Source of the DNA: Hymenochaete sp. R1
Taxonomy: Eukaryota > Basidiomycota > Agaricomycetes > Hymenochaetales > Hymenochaetaceae
DNA: 64,000 nt
NCBI GenBank assembly: GCA_019400425.1
Contig: JAFREE010000108.1
Span: 1 to 64,000, forward strand
Direction: 5' to 3'
Of the stretch, positions 23,303 through 38,077 are shown piece after piece. The notes beneath the pieces were generated by a model that did no database searches, was not told the DNA's origin, and saw nothing but the letters and a program-made list of their open reading frames with translations. Position 1 is the stretch's first letter; the number at the start of each line of letters is the position of its first letter. A program made the translations under genes and the position numbers.

Positions 23303-26300
23303 ATGGGTGTTCCCGGCCTTTGGGATGTATGTATATCAACTCACTAACGTTTGCCAAACTGACCTTCATTTAGATTCTGCGGCCGGCAGGAGTACAACGA
23401 TCGCTTGCGGATCTTGCTATCTCCGATGGGTTCATGCGAAACCCAGCAGGCCGTCGCGGTTTACGAGTTGGTATCGACGCCAGCATTTGGTTTTACCATG
23501 CAACATACGGACGTGAAGGCGAGAACCCGGAACTGCGAACTCTTTTCTTCCGCTGTGCTCGTCTCATGCGTTACCCATTCTTACCATTGTTCGTCTTCGA
23601 CGGACCACAACGCCCCAAGCTGAAGCGCGGGAAGAGGATCGGTGGGAAGGATCACTGGATGCTCTCTGGGATGCAGGAGATTATCGAGGCTTTTGGATTT
23701 GAGTGGCACCGGGCACCTGGGGAAGCAGAGGCTGAGCTGGCTTATCTGAATAAGCTTGGCATTATTGATGCTATTGTCACAGACGACGTAGACACCTTTG
23801 TTTTTGGCGCACAACTTGTCATCAGAAAGTCCGTATACCCTTTTCTATCACAGTTCAAAGCTTACATCACAAATTCAGCAACGGGAAACTGCTCTCCGGA
23901 AACAATGGCCACCCTGTCAGAAACACGTCGGGCAAAGCCGATGACGAACACACGTTCATCTACGACTCGAAGACCTTCCATTCTCATGAAGATATCGGAC
24001 TCACACAAGATGGACTTATTCTCATTGCACTTCTCCGTGGAGGGGACTATGACTCTGCTGGCCTTCTGAACTGTGGTCCAAACGTTGCTCATGCCCTCGC
24101 ACGCTGTGGCTTCGGGGAGAAGCTCCTCGATGGTGCGCGAACGATATCTCGAGAAGGTCTTCCTGCCTTTCTTGAAGAGTGGCGTCGAGCTGTAAAGGAT
24201 GAGCTCCGGACAAATTCTCAAGGCTTCCTCAACTCAAAGAAGGCCAAACTCGCCAGCTCTATCCCGGACACGTTTCCTGACCGTGAAGTCCTCATGTTAT
24301 ACGCTCGCCCCATTACTTCCGAGCGGACACCCGAAAAGACACCTAGTTATGCATGGGAGCGTGAACCTGACCTTGGAAAACTCGCAGCTCTCTGTGAGCG
24401 GAAATTCGAGTGGGGCGTCAAGGCGATCATCGTGAAGCGGTTTCGAACTGTGATGTGGGCACCAATGGTTCAAAGGATCCTCCGGCGTGCCGTTCTTGAT
24501 CTGGACAAGAAGGATGCTCTTATTTCGGGCATCTGCCCGTCCACACCGAGAAGAAGGGGCGGCGTTGGTACAGCTCCGCCTGGAACCCCGTCGAGAATGA
24601 TAACGAAGCACTTTTCATCGACGCGACAGACCGAGCCGGATTCTGACGACGAGGTGGATGGGGACAGACTTATATTGGGTATTCGCGGGAAGCGATGTCA
24701 TGCTTCGATGGATGGTGTGGAAGAGTACCGTCTCGAGATCAGACCAGCCCAGCTCGTTCGTATGACAGAAGCAGGCGTTCAGGGGCACCGCATAGCGCCT
24801 CCGACTTTTTCTTCTCAAGCCGACGACGAGGAGCTGATTGGACTGGATGATGAAGGTGACGTTGACGACGACGATGGCGATGGCGATGGGGGAGGGAGGA
24901 AAAAGAAAGGATGTTCGAAGAAGCCACCGCCAGCTCCGGATAGTCATTTCCGGGTTTGGATGCCGGTGTGCATGGTGGAGCGTGTGGAGCCGGAAATGGT
25001 TGAGGATTATGAGGACGGCGTAGCGAAGAAGTCAAGGACAAAGGCGGAGAAGGCAGCGAGGAAGGAAGCGAAGGCACGGGAACGCGGCGAGGGGAGCTTG
25101 AAGGTCGGAATCTGCGGTAGCAAGGCGCTAGCAAAGGCCTCGGGAGGTTTGAAGTCGAGACATGCGAATGCACGGAGAACACCAGATTCATACGATGGAG
25201 ATGAGGAAGAGGAAATGGAGGCCGAGGAAGACTTCAGCGATGTTTTCGGACTCCCGGCAATGCAAAAGCGAGGGAGGAGGATCGATTCTACGAAGGGAGC
25301 CGGAAAGATAAAAGCGAAGGCGAAACTGAAGGCACTGTCTGAAGCAGAGGAGGATGAAAGCGAAGAGGAAGAAAGTGTGGATAACTCGAACCGTCCCGTC
25401 TCAAATCGTTTAATAGTGCTAAGTTCATCTCCTCCACGCCCATCTCAAAGCACTGCAAAACCAAGTCGAAGCCAGAAGTCAAAGCATCAGTCTCGACTTA
25501 TCCCTCATGGAGAAACTTCAAACAGTCAAGGGCAAAATCAGGGACGTATTGACTCATGGATGCGTGTCTCGAAATCTAATACCCAGAGTCATTCACAGTC
25601 TTCAAAAGACGCGGCTCTTGTCTCTTCGACAGTGCATCAAAAGCGAAGAACGATTCTCGAGGTATTAGACCCGTTTACTGCTGATTCATCCACCTCTGCA
25701 CCTGCTGGAACCTCCCCCATCGTAGCCATCCCATCAACAGCCACCAAGTCTACGGGACCTGCGCCATTCCCAATGTCTTTGACCGACAGAATCCGGTCGG
25801 GACTTGATAGCTCTCAGCTGCATGACGCAATATCGAGTACGAACACGACATCAAGCTCAAAACTCTTCCCACTTCTGGCTGCAAGGGGCCGATCAACATT
25901 GGCGGGGAAGAGTGATAGTGATGGTTCCATGGCAAAGGCGCTTCCCGCAGCTCGAAATCAGTCATCAAGGGATGCGGATGTAGTCGTAGTCGACGACAGT
26001 GACGCTGAAAAGCCTGTGGACGAACCTGAACGGCCCTCGTCATCAGCTCGGAAGTGTTCATCAATGAAGGACAGTCAAGTGCAAAAGACCTTTTCGCCGC
26101 GCGAACCACAGGCCGCGAAGGTCTTCATTGAGATAACAGATAGTTCTGAATCCGAAATTGATACTAAAATTGCCTCGACTTCTTCAGTGCCCGTGACAAC
26201 TCAAACCTCAATAGCTCCCAAGGCGTCTACCATCCGGATCGACAATGTCTTCTCTAGCAGCAAGCCGAGAAGATGTCGAGCAACTTCTGTAAAGAAAAAA

Positions 26301-26495
26301 GGCGCTGATGCTGCCAAAAGAGTCGACAAATCGAATGAGGAAGGTGAAAGTTCCAATGTGGAACAAGGGCCTTCTGTCCCGAAGGCGACGGGTCCGAGAC
26401 CTTTTCCGATGGCGAAGCCATTTCCAATGACGAAGAAACAGCCGGCGCGGGTGGAGTTCAGGGAAGAAGATATAATCGATATAGATATCTCATAA
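23303..26495 (+). CDS. GEN1: GEN1/Yen1-type Holliday-junction nuclease (XPG/FEN1 superfamily)
   Basis: Structure-specific nuclease that resolves Holliday junctions in recombination. It starts exactly with the family N-terminus MGVPGLWDILRPAG (intron about 23329-23373). XPG-N region: GLRVGIDASIWFYHATYG and LFVFDGPQRPKLKRGKRI. XPG-I region: FEWHRAPGEAEAELAYLN followed by AIVTDDVDTFVFGA, carrying the catalytic acidic residues. A second intron about 23832-23878 leads to the helix-hairpin-helix part (IALLRGGDYDSAGLLNCGP). Then a chromodomain-like/acidic middle (from about 24600) and a 600-residue low-complexity tail. The tail carries basic runs and four short hydrophobic-acidic motifs (LIVLSSSPP, VVVVDDSDAE, FIEITDSSESE, IIDIDIS), plus a repeated TGPxPFPM word. 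Domain order, the GVPGLWD start and the tail fit GEN1 better than FEN1 (no PIP box seen), EXO1 or XPG. Confidence 0.85.
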
Positions 26496-26871
26496 CTATA
26501 CATCTCCTCCCCTTGGACTTTGCATGTCCTTATCAGTTGTTTTTATTCTTTCTTCTGGTATGATTTTTGTTTGAACACAGGCATATGTACATTTACACAC
26601 ACTGAAGGTTCTTTTGTCATTGATTGTATTATGATTGAATATATCGAAACTAAAGCTGTAGCGTTTTCCCTCTGATTCCTCCATAACGAGTTAAAGTGAT
26701 TGCAAAGAAAAGTTGTTTCTATTGCTTCGAAGCTGAGAATCTGAGGTCGCTACCAGGCACATAGCAGTGTGCGGTGTGCCCGCCCGGCGCTTAACGCCCT
26801 TTATCCGGTAACGATGTGTCGATCATCTGCTCAGTCGTCGTTTCGTGGGTTTCTCTTTTGACCTATTTTTC
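26496..26871. other. Short intergenic spacer
   Basis: GEN1 3' UTR and the promoter of the pseudouridine synthase gene; nothing else seen. Confidence 0.4.
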
Positions 26872-28305
26872 ATGTCTCTTCGCCCTCGACGTCCATTACC
26901 TTCGCCTCTGAAGCAACGACCGGTCCTTCCAACTCGGAAGTATCCGTCTCTGAACTATGTGCCACGAAAGGCGGAGATCTTATATGAAGATAAAGCAATC
27001 GTAGCTCTTAAAAAACCGCCTGGGTTGGCAACACAGTCAGACTCTTCTTATTTCAATGTGAGTAAAAAGAATCAGTTCGAATTATGTATGTAACAGATAA
27101 ACTAAGTGTACTAGAGAACTGGTCGCCCCGCTCCGTTTGACGCTTTGCTTGAAGGTTAGCCTCGTGCTTCATTGAATTGGGACGAAGATACTGATCACCG
27201 TTTCGTAGACGTTAGATCGCAGCTCAAACTTGATGCAAAGCCGATACAAGTTCACAGGCTCGATAAGGTGTGTTTCTGGCTTGTCTCATCAAAGTAAATG
27301 TCAATTGACGTACCTAAAGGACACGACAGGAACTTTTCTTCTTGCCAAGAATAAGACTCAAGCTGCCGCTTTAGCAACGCAATTCCAACATCATGCAATC
27401 AAGAAGACATATCTTGCCGTTGTACGTGGGAACGTGCCATTGTCAACGGGAAAGCGGAGAGGCGTTATAAGTGCTAGGATTGGGTCGAGAGACGGAAATA
27501 TGTTCGCCGAGGGACACCAAAGTGGAAGCAGAAAAGAAGTGGAATGGAGGGATGCAGTCACCCGCTGGGAGGTGCTTGGAGTCTCTGTGAGCCACTCTTT
27601 TATTTTTCTGGGGGTAGTCTATTGATTTCAAATGACTCCTTGTATATTTTTTAGGATAAGGCACCCCTGTCGCTGATACGGCTGAGGCCCATTACAGGAG
27701 TGAAGCACCAGCTTCGTGTGCATCTTGCGCAAGTTTTACAGGGTATGGCAAATTTTCCAGCTCTATGATGTTGGCTGACTTTATACGCTATGGATAGCAC
27801 CGGTTCTCGGAGATATGAAGTTATCGAGCACCAAAGCACACGAAAACGTCTTAAATCTGCTTCCGAAGAGTATCTCCGTCTCATCGGCACGGCACTTGGA
27901 GAACGCGAAGTCGTCTCCAGGGACTAATAGGCCGTTCTTACATTCCGCTATGGCCGAGCTTACGGTATGCATTGTGCATTGTTACTTGATTTTCTATACT
28001 GACCAAATTTTCAGCGCTATCGTCCCAAGGGACCCTATCGTTCGAGGACGGTCCAGCTTCAAGTAATGGCGCCAGTCCCTAGCTATTTCGTCGAACTATG
28101 TGAGGCAGCGGGACTTCGCCGTTTCTTACGCCCAGAACATATCTGCGGAGGCGTCATAGCTGATGGTAAACGAATTTCGCTGGACGAAACAATTGCTGGA
28201 TTAGAAGGGCGGTATATGGGTGTTGGACAACCTGACTTTGATCACGATACTTGGTCCGCGGATGATTGCGCCGAAGATTGGCTGAGCGGGAACGACGATG
28301 CTTAG
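26872..28305 (+). CDS. RluA-family RNA pseudouridine synthase, likely mitochondrial
   Basis: Converts uridine to pseudouridine in RNA. Starts MSLRPRRPLPSPLKQRP, a basic leader compatible with mitochondrial import. Landmarks in order: EILYEDKAIVALKKPPGLATQ (the KPxG motif), then the catalytic-Asp motif VHRLDKDTTGTFLLAKN (about 27249-27360, across an intron), KKTYLAVVRG, and LRPITGVKHQLRVHLAQ near the end of the fold. At least six introns, including about 27059-27115 and 27268-27328. The last exon ends AEDWLSGNDDA at TAG 28305. The layout resembles Pus5/RPUSD4-type mitochondrial rRNA enzymes, but the exact target cannot be told from sequence. Confidence 0.8.
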
Positions 28306-29220
28306 TGTGAGTCTGATATCTCGTCTTGGATAGTCGGTGTTGATGGTGAGAAGAGTGTAGCTTTTATTTGAATGTTATTGTCGGTCTGGCATATTAATCG
28401 TCGATGCCAATGTCTTCTTTCGATGCGACCCGAATCGAATGCAAGGCCTCGCGTCCAGACTCGTGACTAAGATTCGAGTAATGTTTAATAACTGGAGCCT
28501 TCCGCGTGAAATCAAGGTGTCGGAGATAATTATAGTAAGTTCATCTTTGCGAAACGACGCTTTGAATACACTTGCCAGCTAATATATGTCGTTGGTGTAC
28601 TGTTGAGCAGCGATAACTGCATCGCGTCATATCCAACACACGTTCCTGGCGGAGCACCGTTGTTTATCTGGGCTCACTCGACGTCGGATACTCATTTAAC
28701 GCAGACTATTTTGTACCTTTGAGTTCTCGCTGGCAGGGTCTATCGTAGAGGGTTAATCCGAGGGTTCCGAGATTCAAACAGTCGAGTACGAGTGATGCCT
28801 TTGGTTTCTTCTCGATGGAAGCTGAGCAAGAATACGTTGAGAAGCCCTTCTCATCGTCGATTTTTTGACTCTTTGCCTTCGACCACGGAAGTCTCATGTG
28901 ACGCCCGCGTGCTAAATGTGCGACTCTTGACTGCGCAGAGGGTTCATGTTCGTCGAACTTGTCTGCAATCCACATAGATAGATTTTCCTATATTGACCAG
29001 AAATATCTCCGAATTTCATTTCGCGGGCGCAGGCACTTTGTAATCGGCGAAACTTCTACAATGGCGCGCAGCGGGCCCGGAGAATCCCCACAGTGTATCA
29101 TGCGTTTGCGACCGGACGTTTTGGACGACTAAATTTTTCTTATTTTATTGGTACAAGTGAAGGTCCTTAAATTGGGCGTCGCACGAGCTGCCGTTGTCGT
29201 CGGTCACTCCCCTCTCGAAA
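28306..29220. other. 0.9-kb intergenic region upstream of CDH
   Basis: No coding exon recognised. It holds the promoter of the cellobiose dehydrogenase gene; no specific regulatory element can be claimed by eye. Confidence 0.4.
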
Positions 29221-32186
<2,966 letters not shown>

Positions 32187-32313
32187 ATCTCTTCTTTCCG
32201 ATTATTTGTTATGATTAAGCGTATTGTATTGGGCTATTAGCAATACTGAATATATCTTAAAAATTACACCATCTAGCTCTATATGCACAGGTCCCTGGTT
32301 CTTCAGTTGTATT

Positions 32314-33185
32314 CTACAAGTCTCGCAACGGGAAAGTGAGAAGATGGTCCTTGTCAACGAGTACCTGATTAATTGAGACAATGCGTCTTCGATCCGTGAT
32401 TGTTGGCGGCAATCGTTTGTCGTCCGCAACACTGATTTTCAGTTGATTAGCTTGGTGCGTTTCCTCATTTTTCCCAAAAAGAAATACGATGTGTACTTAC
32501 ATAAGGTTAATAGTTGAGAAGGTAGTTAAAGGCAAGAACCCCGAGAGTGCGGATGTTCCACCATCTTCGGAACTTGTCTTGGGATCGTTAGAATATAATA
32601 CATCGAATGAAATGCCGACAAGCGCGGCGTTCTAGTACGGGCCAGAACAAAACGCGGTGAGTTTTGAAACAGATTTCAGCTTTGAAGATCCGCACAAACA
32701 GGTAAGGTGACTCACTTGGAAGGTGGGCACCTGAACGTGCTGTGTCTCCATTACGGAGTGGAACGTAATTGAACCGGTCGCAGAAAACGCAGCGCCCCAT
32801 TGTAGAGCGTAGGTGTCTCGTGAGACATGTAGACCGTTCACGGTGATGTTCACAGTGCGAGCGAAAGCTGTATCTGCTCGAGTTTTGAAGTCTTCTGTGT
32901 TTGTGGCGGATGCGAGCTGCCAGAGATGATACCTTGCGAATTCGGAGTTTGATAGTGTGGTGGAATCGTATTCGGTATCTTCGCGTTCTTTTCTTTGGCA
33001 ATTACGATGCTTATTAGCGAGAAGAGTGTATCGACTCGGAGGTCCCATAGTTTTTGATGATGATGGGAGTTACAATCAAAGAGTGAGACAGGGGAGGGCC
33101 GAGCGGATGAGCAAAGGGGCGAAAGAAAAAGGAGAGGAGGAATAGAGAACTTGAAGGCTGGAACTACGTTGAGCTGCGACGACAT
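32314..33185 (-). CDS. Small NTF2-like-looking protein, paralog B of a divergent pair
   Basis: About 168 residues in four exons. The first exon, from ATG 33185, encodes MSSQLNVVPAFK. A long intron (about 32936-33149) then leads to YHLWQLASATNTEDFKTRAD and NITVNGLHVSRDTYAL. An intron in phase 0 precedes NAALVGISFDVLYSN, and an intron in phase 2 precedes VADDKRLPP...VSINQVLVDKDHLL; stop TAG 32314. Read end to end it aligns with the protein encoded at 34384-35084 over its full length, and the last two introns sit at identical positions and phases. That is strong evidence for this model. The helix-rich start followed by an ITxNGxxxSRDxY strand pattern is reminiscent of the NTF2-like fold, but this is an impression. 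Function unknown. Confidence 0.6.
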
Positions 33186-34383
33186 AGTCAGTCAGTGAAA
33201 GGTACTTTAGAAATGCGCCGCGGTCACTGACGGCGACTATGAAGGCTCCGATCAAAATGCAGCGAGATTGATGAGATGAAAGCGGGCGCAAACGAGTATC
33301 CCAGACAGTGTACGTGACAAATATTTGACATTCTGAAGCCAAAGAAACTGATCCTCCCCGGGCTGTACAGTGATGTATTTGAATGAGAATGAGGCTCAAC
33401 AATTACCGGCAGTTAGTGCACGATATTCCGAAATACATTGCGTATGTTCAACTTCACTTTCTACAAAGACAGAGGTTGAAATATGTCATACGGATGTTTA
33501 CGTACAAAATCGATCATTACCTCAGGCTGCATCACCTTACCCAACACGTTCAAAGCCGAACCTGCAGGCACTTTACATGCCAGAGTCAAACAAATGCGTC
33601 CGATACAGAAGTAGCAGCTAGACCGCCCTACGTGTCAAGAACGGAAGAACGGCGCCCTTCGGCGCATCACACCTCAAACCCGAACATTTAGCATTCATTA
33701 GCTACGGAAGCTTCTCTGCACCATCCCAAATGCGCGAGCTCGACGTCCGAGCTAAACCCAGCTGACAATTGAATGCACCTACATTTAGAACGTGACCGCA
33801 TCCGCATCCGCAACCGGAGGATTCGCAACGTTTCGACTCGGACCGGTCTGTAACATCGTTCATATTGATATCAATGAACAGTCTCATTTTTGAACGCCGG
33901 ATCCTCACGTAACGTGGTGCATCTTATTTTTAGAAATCACTACCAGTCTGACCCAGGTTCCCAGGTTTACGGGGAATATTCACCGTTCATTCATTTCAAA
34001 GAATATTTCAAATATAGGTTCGGCGCCGACGCTCATCCACGGTGCTCGCGAGAGTCCGTGACGGAATTCAGGATCGTTACTTTTTCAAAAAGGTGCATCA
34101 TGCACTGATCGGTGTATCTGGGAATGCATCGGCTTTTCCTGTTCCAGACGATTCTCGGCAGGAATCCCCGCTTTGTAAAGCGAGGACGGGGAGGTGCAAA
34201 GGCGTCATCGATCGTATAAGCGAGCGCTCAGCCCCTACGAGGACGTCGCATATTTCAAAATGCACTGCTACAAACGCATGTCCTATTAGCATAAATACCC
34301 CAGACTTCGCTACACAGTAGCCATTTTAACCGTCCATAATACTTACACCAACAGCTCGAACACTTTCATCACACAAACTCAAC
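33186..34383. other. Shared bidirectional intergenic region of the paralog pair
   Basis: 1.2 kb between two divergent start codons (33185 on minus, 34384 on plus). No coding exon recognised. A CATAAATA element at 34290-34297 is about 90 bp before the plus-strand start. Confidence 0.45.
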
Positions 34384-35084
34384 ATGGCTACCGCTATCGT
34401 CCTCCCCCCTCTCAAGAACTGGGCCCAACAGCGCCTCACAGCCCTCATCGCTGCCTCCACCCAAGACGCCTTCGACGCCGCCTTCAATGCATTCATCGCG
34501 CCCGAAGGCGACGTGAAGATCACATTCAATGGGGAATCGTTGACGAGGGACGCTTATAAGAAGCAGTTGCAGGGCGAGAGATTCCTTGAGAGAAGCGCGG
34601 AGGTAAACGTAGTTGGGAGCGTGGATGGGCCGACGTTGAACGGACAATCGACCGGGGTAAGAGTCTTGCTGTGATACATCGATGATGATGGTGGTTATTG
34701 ATCATGATTGTGATTGTGTAGAACACCGGTGTCGTTGGTCTGTTCTTCAACGCGACTTACATCGAGAAAGTCCTCGTCCTCGGCGCACCAGCAACGCATA
34801 CCCAGCAATCCTCTCTTAACATCAAGTAAGCTAACCCGTCCTCTATTCAACCTCCTCACAACCCCTTTCCTCCAATGTCGGCCCGACTGTCACTCTTTGC
34901 ACCCATCATTAAAATTATAAACACACTTACTAACACTATGCACATTTTCAGAGTCGAAGACGTTGGCACACGCCCACCCCCACCATCCATTCCTCTCCGC
35001 GGTGGCGGAACGGATCTCCGCCGCGTCGTTGACCTGAACCAGGTCTCAGTGGACCACCAGGAAGTGATCAACCCACCAAAGTGA
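34384..35084 (+). CDS. Small NTF2-like-looking protein, paralog A of a divergent pair
   Basis: Three exons, about 170 residues. Starts MATAIVLPPLKNWAQQRLTA, then STQDAFDAAFNAFIAPEGDV and KITFNGESLTRDAYKKQL. A phase-0 intron (about 34657-34721) precedes NTGVVGLFFNATYIEKVLVL. A phase-2 intron (about 34827-34951) precedes VEDVGTRPPPPSIPLRGG and RRVVDLNQVSVDHQEVIN; stop TGA 35084. Soluble, no signal peptide. The pattern of an N-terminal helix with D/F spacing, then a strand with FNGxxLTRDxY, resembles small NTF2-like proteins (SnoaL-type) of fungi. No catalytic residues can be assigned. The partner gene on the other strand is a clear paralog. Confidence 0.7.
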
Positions 35085-35642
35085 TCAATTTTAGTTGCCG
35101 CAAGTTGCGGCTGCTTGATTCACCGAATTCATCCCCCCCCCCCTTTTTTTTTGTAATTTGTACCAGCGCTGACCAACGATAATGCTATGTGTAATACTTT
35201 TTCTTCATTGCTTTTTCACTACTCACTACACCTTTCATTTCAACGCCCTCATCTTCGTTACCACAAGCCCCGATGATAAGACCCAAATTCTTGAAGAAAT
35301 TGTAAACTGAAACCTGCTTGTTGCTTCGTGCTGTAAGTCATTCACAAGTTCTTGGGACAATAGTCACATGTACGAGCCATATCAAACTATGCTTTGCTCT
35401 CTATTGTGCGCGCGGCAAGTGCAAGAGGATGCCAACGATGTAGTTCCAGAAAAAGCAGGACATCCTTTTCGCATTGCGATTTTTGTGGACACGGGCTTCC
35501 AATGTCTCAACTCCACGCACATGTATCAGCAAATTCAGACCTCTGAAAGAAAGGAACGGCACATCCAGTTGACAAAGTATGTGCTTTGCAGTGAGTACTG
35601 CTTCTCAGTACAACGAAACACAATACAGGGTGATATCATAAC
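35085..35642. other. Convergent intergenic region with C/T homopolymer
   Basis: Contains a run of 11 C directly followed by 9 T at about 35133-35152, just after the paralog A stop codon; probably 3' UTR. No gene recognised. It lies between convergent 3' ends. Confidence 0.45.
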
Positions 35643-37383
35643 TTAGCCCCACAGAATGAAAGGCTTTTCGTCAGCTACATATCTGTTCCCTTGGACAGGG
35701 TGTTCCTCGAGCACCTTGTTCACTGCCGCCACATCCTCTTCGCTGAGCTTGATCGCAGCTGCCGACGTATTCTCTATCGTTCGAGACTTGCTCCTACAAT
35801 CACAAATTAGTACGTACACATTCCAAACCATCAAAAATACGGGTTCCGACTCACGAAGAACCAGGGATCGGAATGATATTTTCGCCGAGGGCATTCACCC
35901 ACGCGATGCAGAGTTGTGCGGATGTGATACCCTTTTTGGCTGCAATCACTTTCAGACCCTCGACAATGGCTTTATTGGCGGTGAGATACTAAGATGATGG
36001 TCAGGTACGTTTGTTTATTTATAATATTAAATAACTTGCTTCTCCGTCCGTGCGTTGCATGTGCCTTCGTAGATCACCCTCTGAGAGAAGGAATAGGTGT
36101 TAGATTTTTACTCTCAAAACCTTCGTCGCCACCCACCTTCAAGATCATTTGGATTTTCAAACTTGCCAGCGAGAAAACCACGGCCTAGTGGCCTGAAACA
36201 CACATGCACAGTCTCAGAAACGTGGAGCATATAAAATAAAGAAACATCGCTCACGAGTACGCCGCTATACCAATTCCAAGCTCGGATGAAGTGGCAAGGA
36301 CTTTTATATGTAAAGGGTAAGTATTTTACCATAATAAATAGTCTGCCCGACCTTTCTTTGTTTCCTCTTCGTATGACCATGGGCTGACTTCGATCTCGAC
36401 CAAGGCGATCGGATGTACCTATTCAGCAAGTCCATCAATTCAGTTTTTCCAGCTCGAGCAAGGTTCTTGATGGCTTACTAAATGTGCACGTCGAAGTGTT
36501 TCCGCCCTACACTCAGACAGCCCAATATAATCAAACAGGCCATCCTGGACGAGCTGCGCCAGGCTCCGTATTTGATCTTCGACGGGAATATTGGGATCAA
36601 CTCGTGCCCCCTCGAAGAGGTCGATCCTCTTCGTTCCATTCAGCTTCGCAATGGAGTTTTCGACGCTTGCTCTCAAGTTCTCCGCACTGCAAAAATATAA
36701 ATGCAGGAGGAAATTAGAAGTAATTGCCCTGAGTGGCCGAAACTCATTGCAAGGTTGTAAACTTACGAGCAATCAAAGCCGATGTTATCCCTCGTCCTTC
36801 CGCCCTGATTATAATTTATAAGATCTCAGCCCAGTACACGACAACGTTACAGCCTTATCATGATGTATGATCTTTGAATTACCTTAACAGAAAGGAAAGC
36901 CTTATCTGCATATTCAGGATACTTTCCGAAGAATCGGGCGAGAAGCTCGAGGTTTGCTTCAGGAGGATTGATGCCGTAGAATTCGGCTGGTTTATATCGT
37001 AAATAATCAGTTGTGAATATGACACTGATAGCAAACGACTTACCGCTATTGATTAGCATCTTGGTCCCATCAGGGACCATGTCGAGTGAGGCCTTGATCG
37101 ATTCAAAACATTGCTCGTCGGGGACCGAGGTGGGCTTCCATCTATCCATAAAATGTCAATGACGGAGTTTAGTAGCCATAAATAAGTCTCCTCAGACTGT
37201 TGTTCCTCACGTCATGAACATAAGGCCATGCTACACAACCAGCAATAACAAGAAGTCAATATCACTACGTCGAGTAACTTGAATATGACAACGTAGTAAA
37301 CTCACGCCAACTTTACCGAGCCGGATGGCACTTCCGCCAACGGTGATCGTAGTAGAAGGGATTTTCCGTGTAGACTCGGGCAT
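35643..37383 (-). CDS. Pyridoxal reductase-like aldo-keto reductase (AKR8/AKR13 type)
   Basis: NADP(H)-dependent oxidoreductase resembling Schizosaccharomyces Plr1. Start ATG 37383 (MPESTRKIPSTTITVGGSAI). Then a GHGLMFMT strand, INSGEFYGINPPEANLELL (active-site Tyr), KAFLSVKGG (Lys), and IDLFEGARVDPNIPVEDQI, where the tetrad His seen in most AKRs is replaced, as is usual for this subfamily. LFDYIGLSECRAETLRRAH, AYSPLGRGFLAGKF and a cofactor-binding C-terminus NIIPIPGSS...TIENT follow. About ten small exons; stop TAA 35643. About 340 residues. It is not closely related to the AAD-type reductase at 13 kb, so the two are not a local duplication. The physiological substrate is inferred from family only. 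Confidence 0.8.
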
Positions 37384-38077
37384 TGGTGTTGATATTGCTG
37401 GAGTAAGTTGCCAGTGTACGAGGGGAGTATTCGGACAAGGCGAACCCCACCTTTTTATATATCCTATTCCAACGCTAAAATGAAGAAAGTCAGTCCGGTC
37501 GCACCATATCATGTGGATCCGTTTCTGAGGACCCCATCCGCGGCTGACGTGCGTAATCTCACGGGCCACGGCTTGTGCTCGTCCGTCCACTCGCAAATGC
37601 TAAGCGCCGTGCCGTATGTAGTCGTCATCGATCTAACCTGAGGAAGTCTCAGACTCAGTGCCGCACATACGCGTCAGCAACCATTGTCGTTTCCTTTCCG
37701 TTTTGCACACGTCGACGGTAATTCGATGGTTGAATTTGGTCTGCATATCTAGGAAGTTCGATCATCTCTTGAGATGGCCGACTCTTCCATGGAGCCAATC
37801 TTGCGATCTTCGTCGGAGATGGCTGGTCGTGCTTCCTAAATCCATTAGACCATAGCGCCAACGAGAGTTCAGAGCGGACTCGTCAGCTGTATCGATCCCA
37901 TATCCTTTGTTCAATCTCAGTGACTAAACATGGAAGATTCAATCGAAAAAAAAACACTAGAAAAACTGGAGGTGGTGGATAACAAATTTTTCCTATCAAT
38001 ACAAATTCCCTTCCTATAAACTACAAAGACACATCCACATCCCACCTTATCCCATTTCCGCCTCCTTCCATCACCCT
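37384..38077. other. Intergenic, AKR promoter and HEATR5 3' region
   Basis: The AKR promoter is at the left end; the right end is the 3' UTR of the HEAT-repeat gene. No gene recognised. Confidence 0.4.
37452..37462 (-). promoter_or_regulatory. TATA element of pyridoxal reductase-like gene
   Basis: ATATATAAAAA on the minus strand about 70-80 bp upstream of the start codon at 37383. Confidence 0.4.

Noticed and set aside
24739..25191. 150-codon minus-strand open frame within GEN1
   Set aside because: Antisense to the GEN1 coding exon; Pro/Ser/Arg-rich reflection of an acidic/basic tail.
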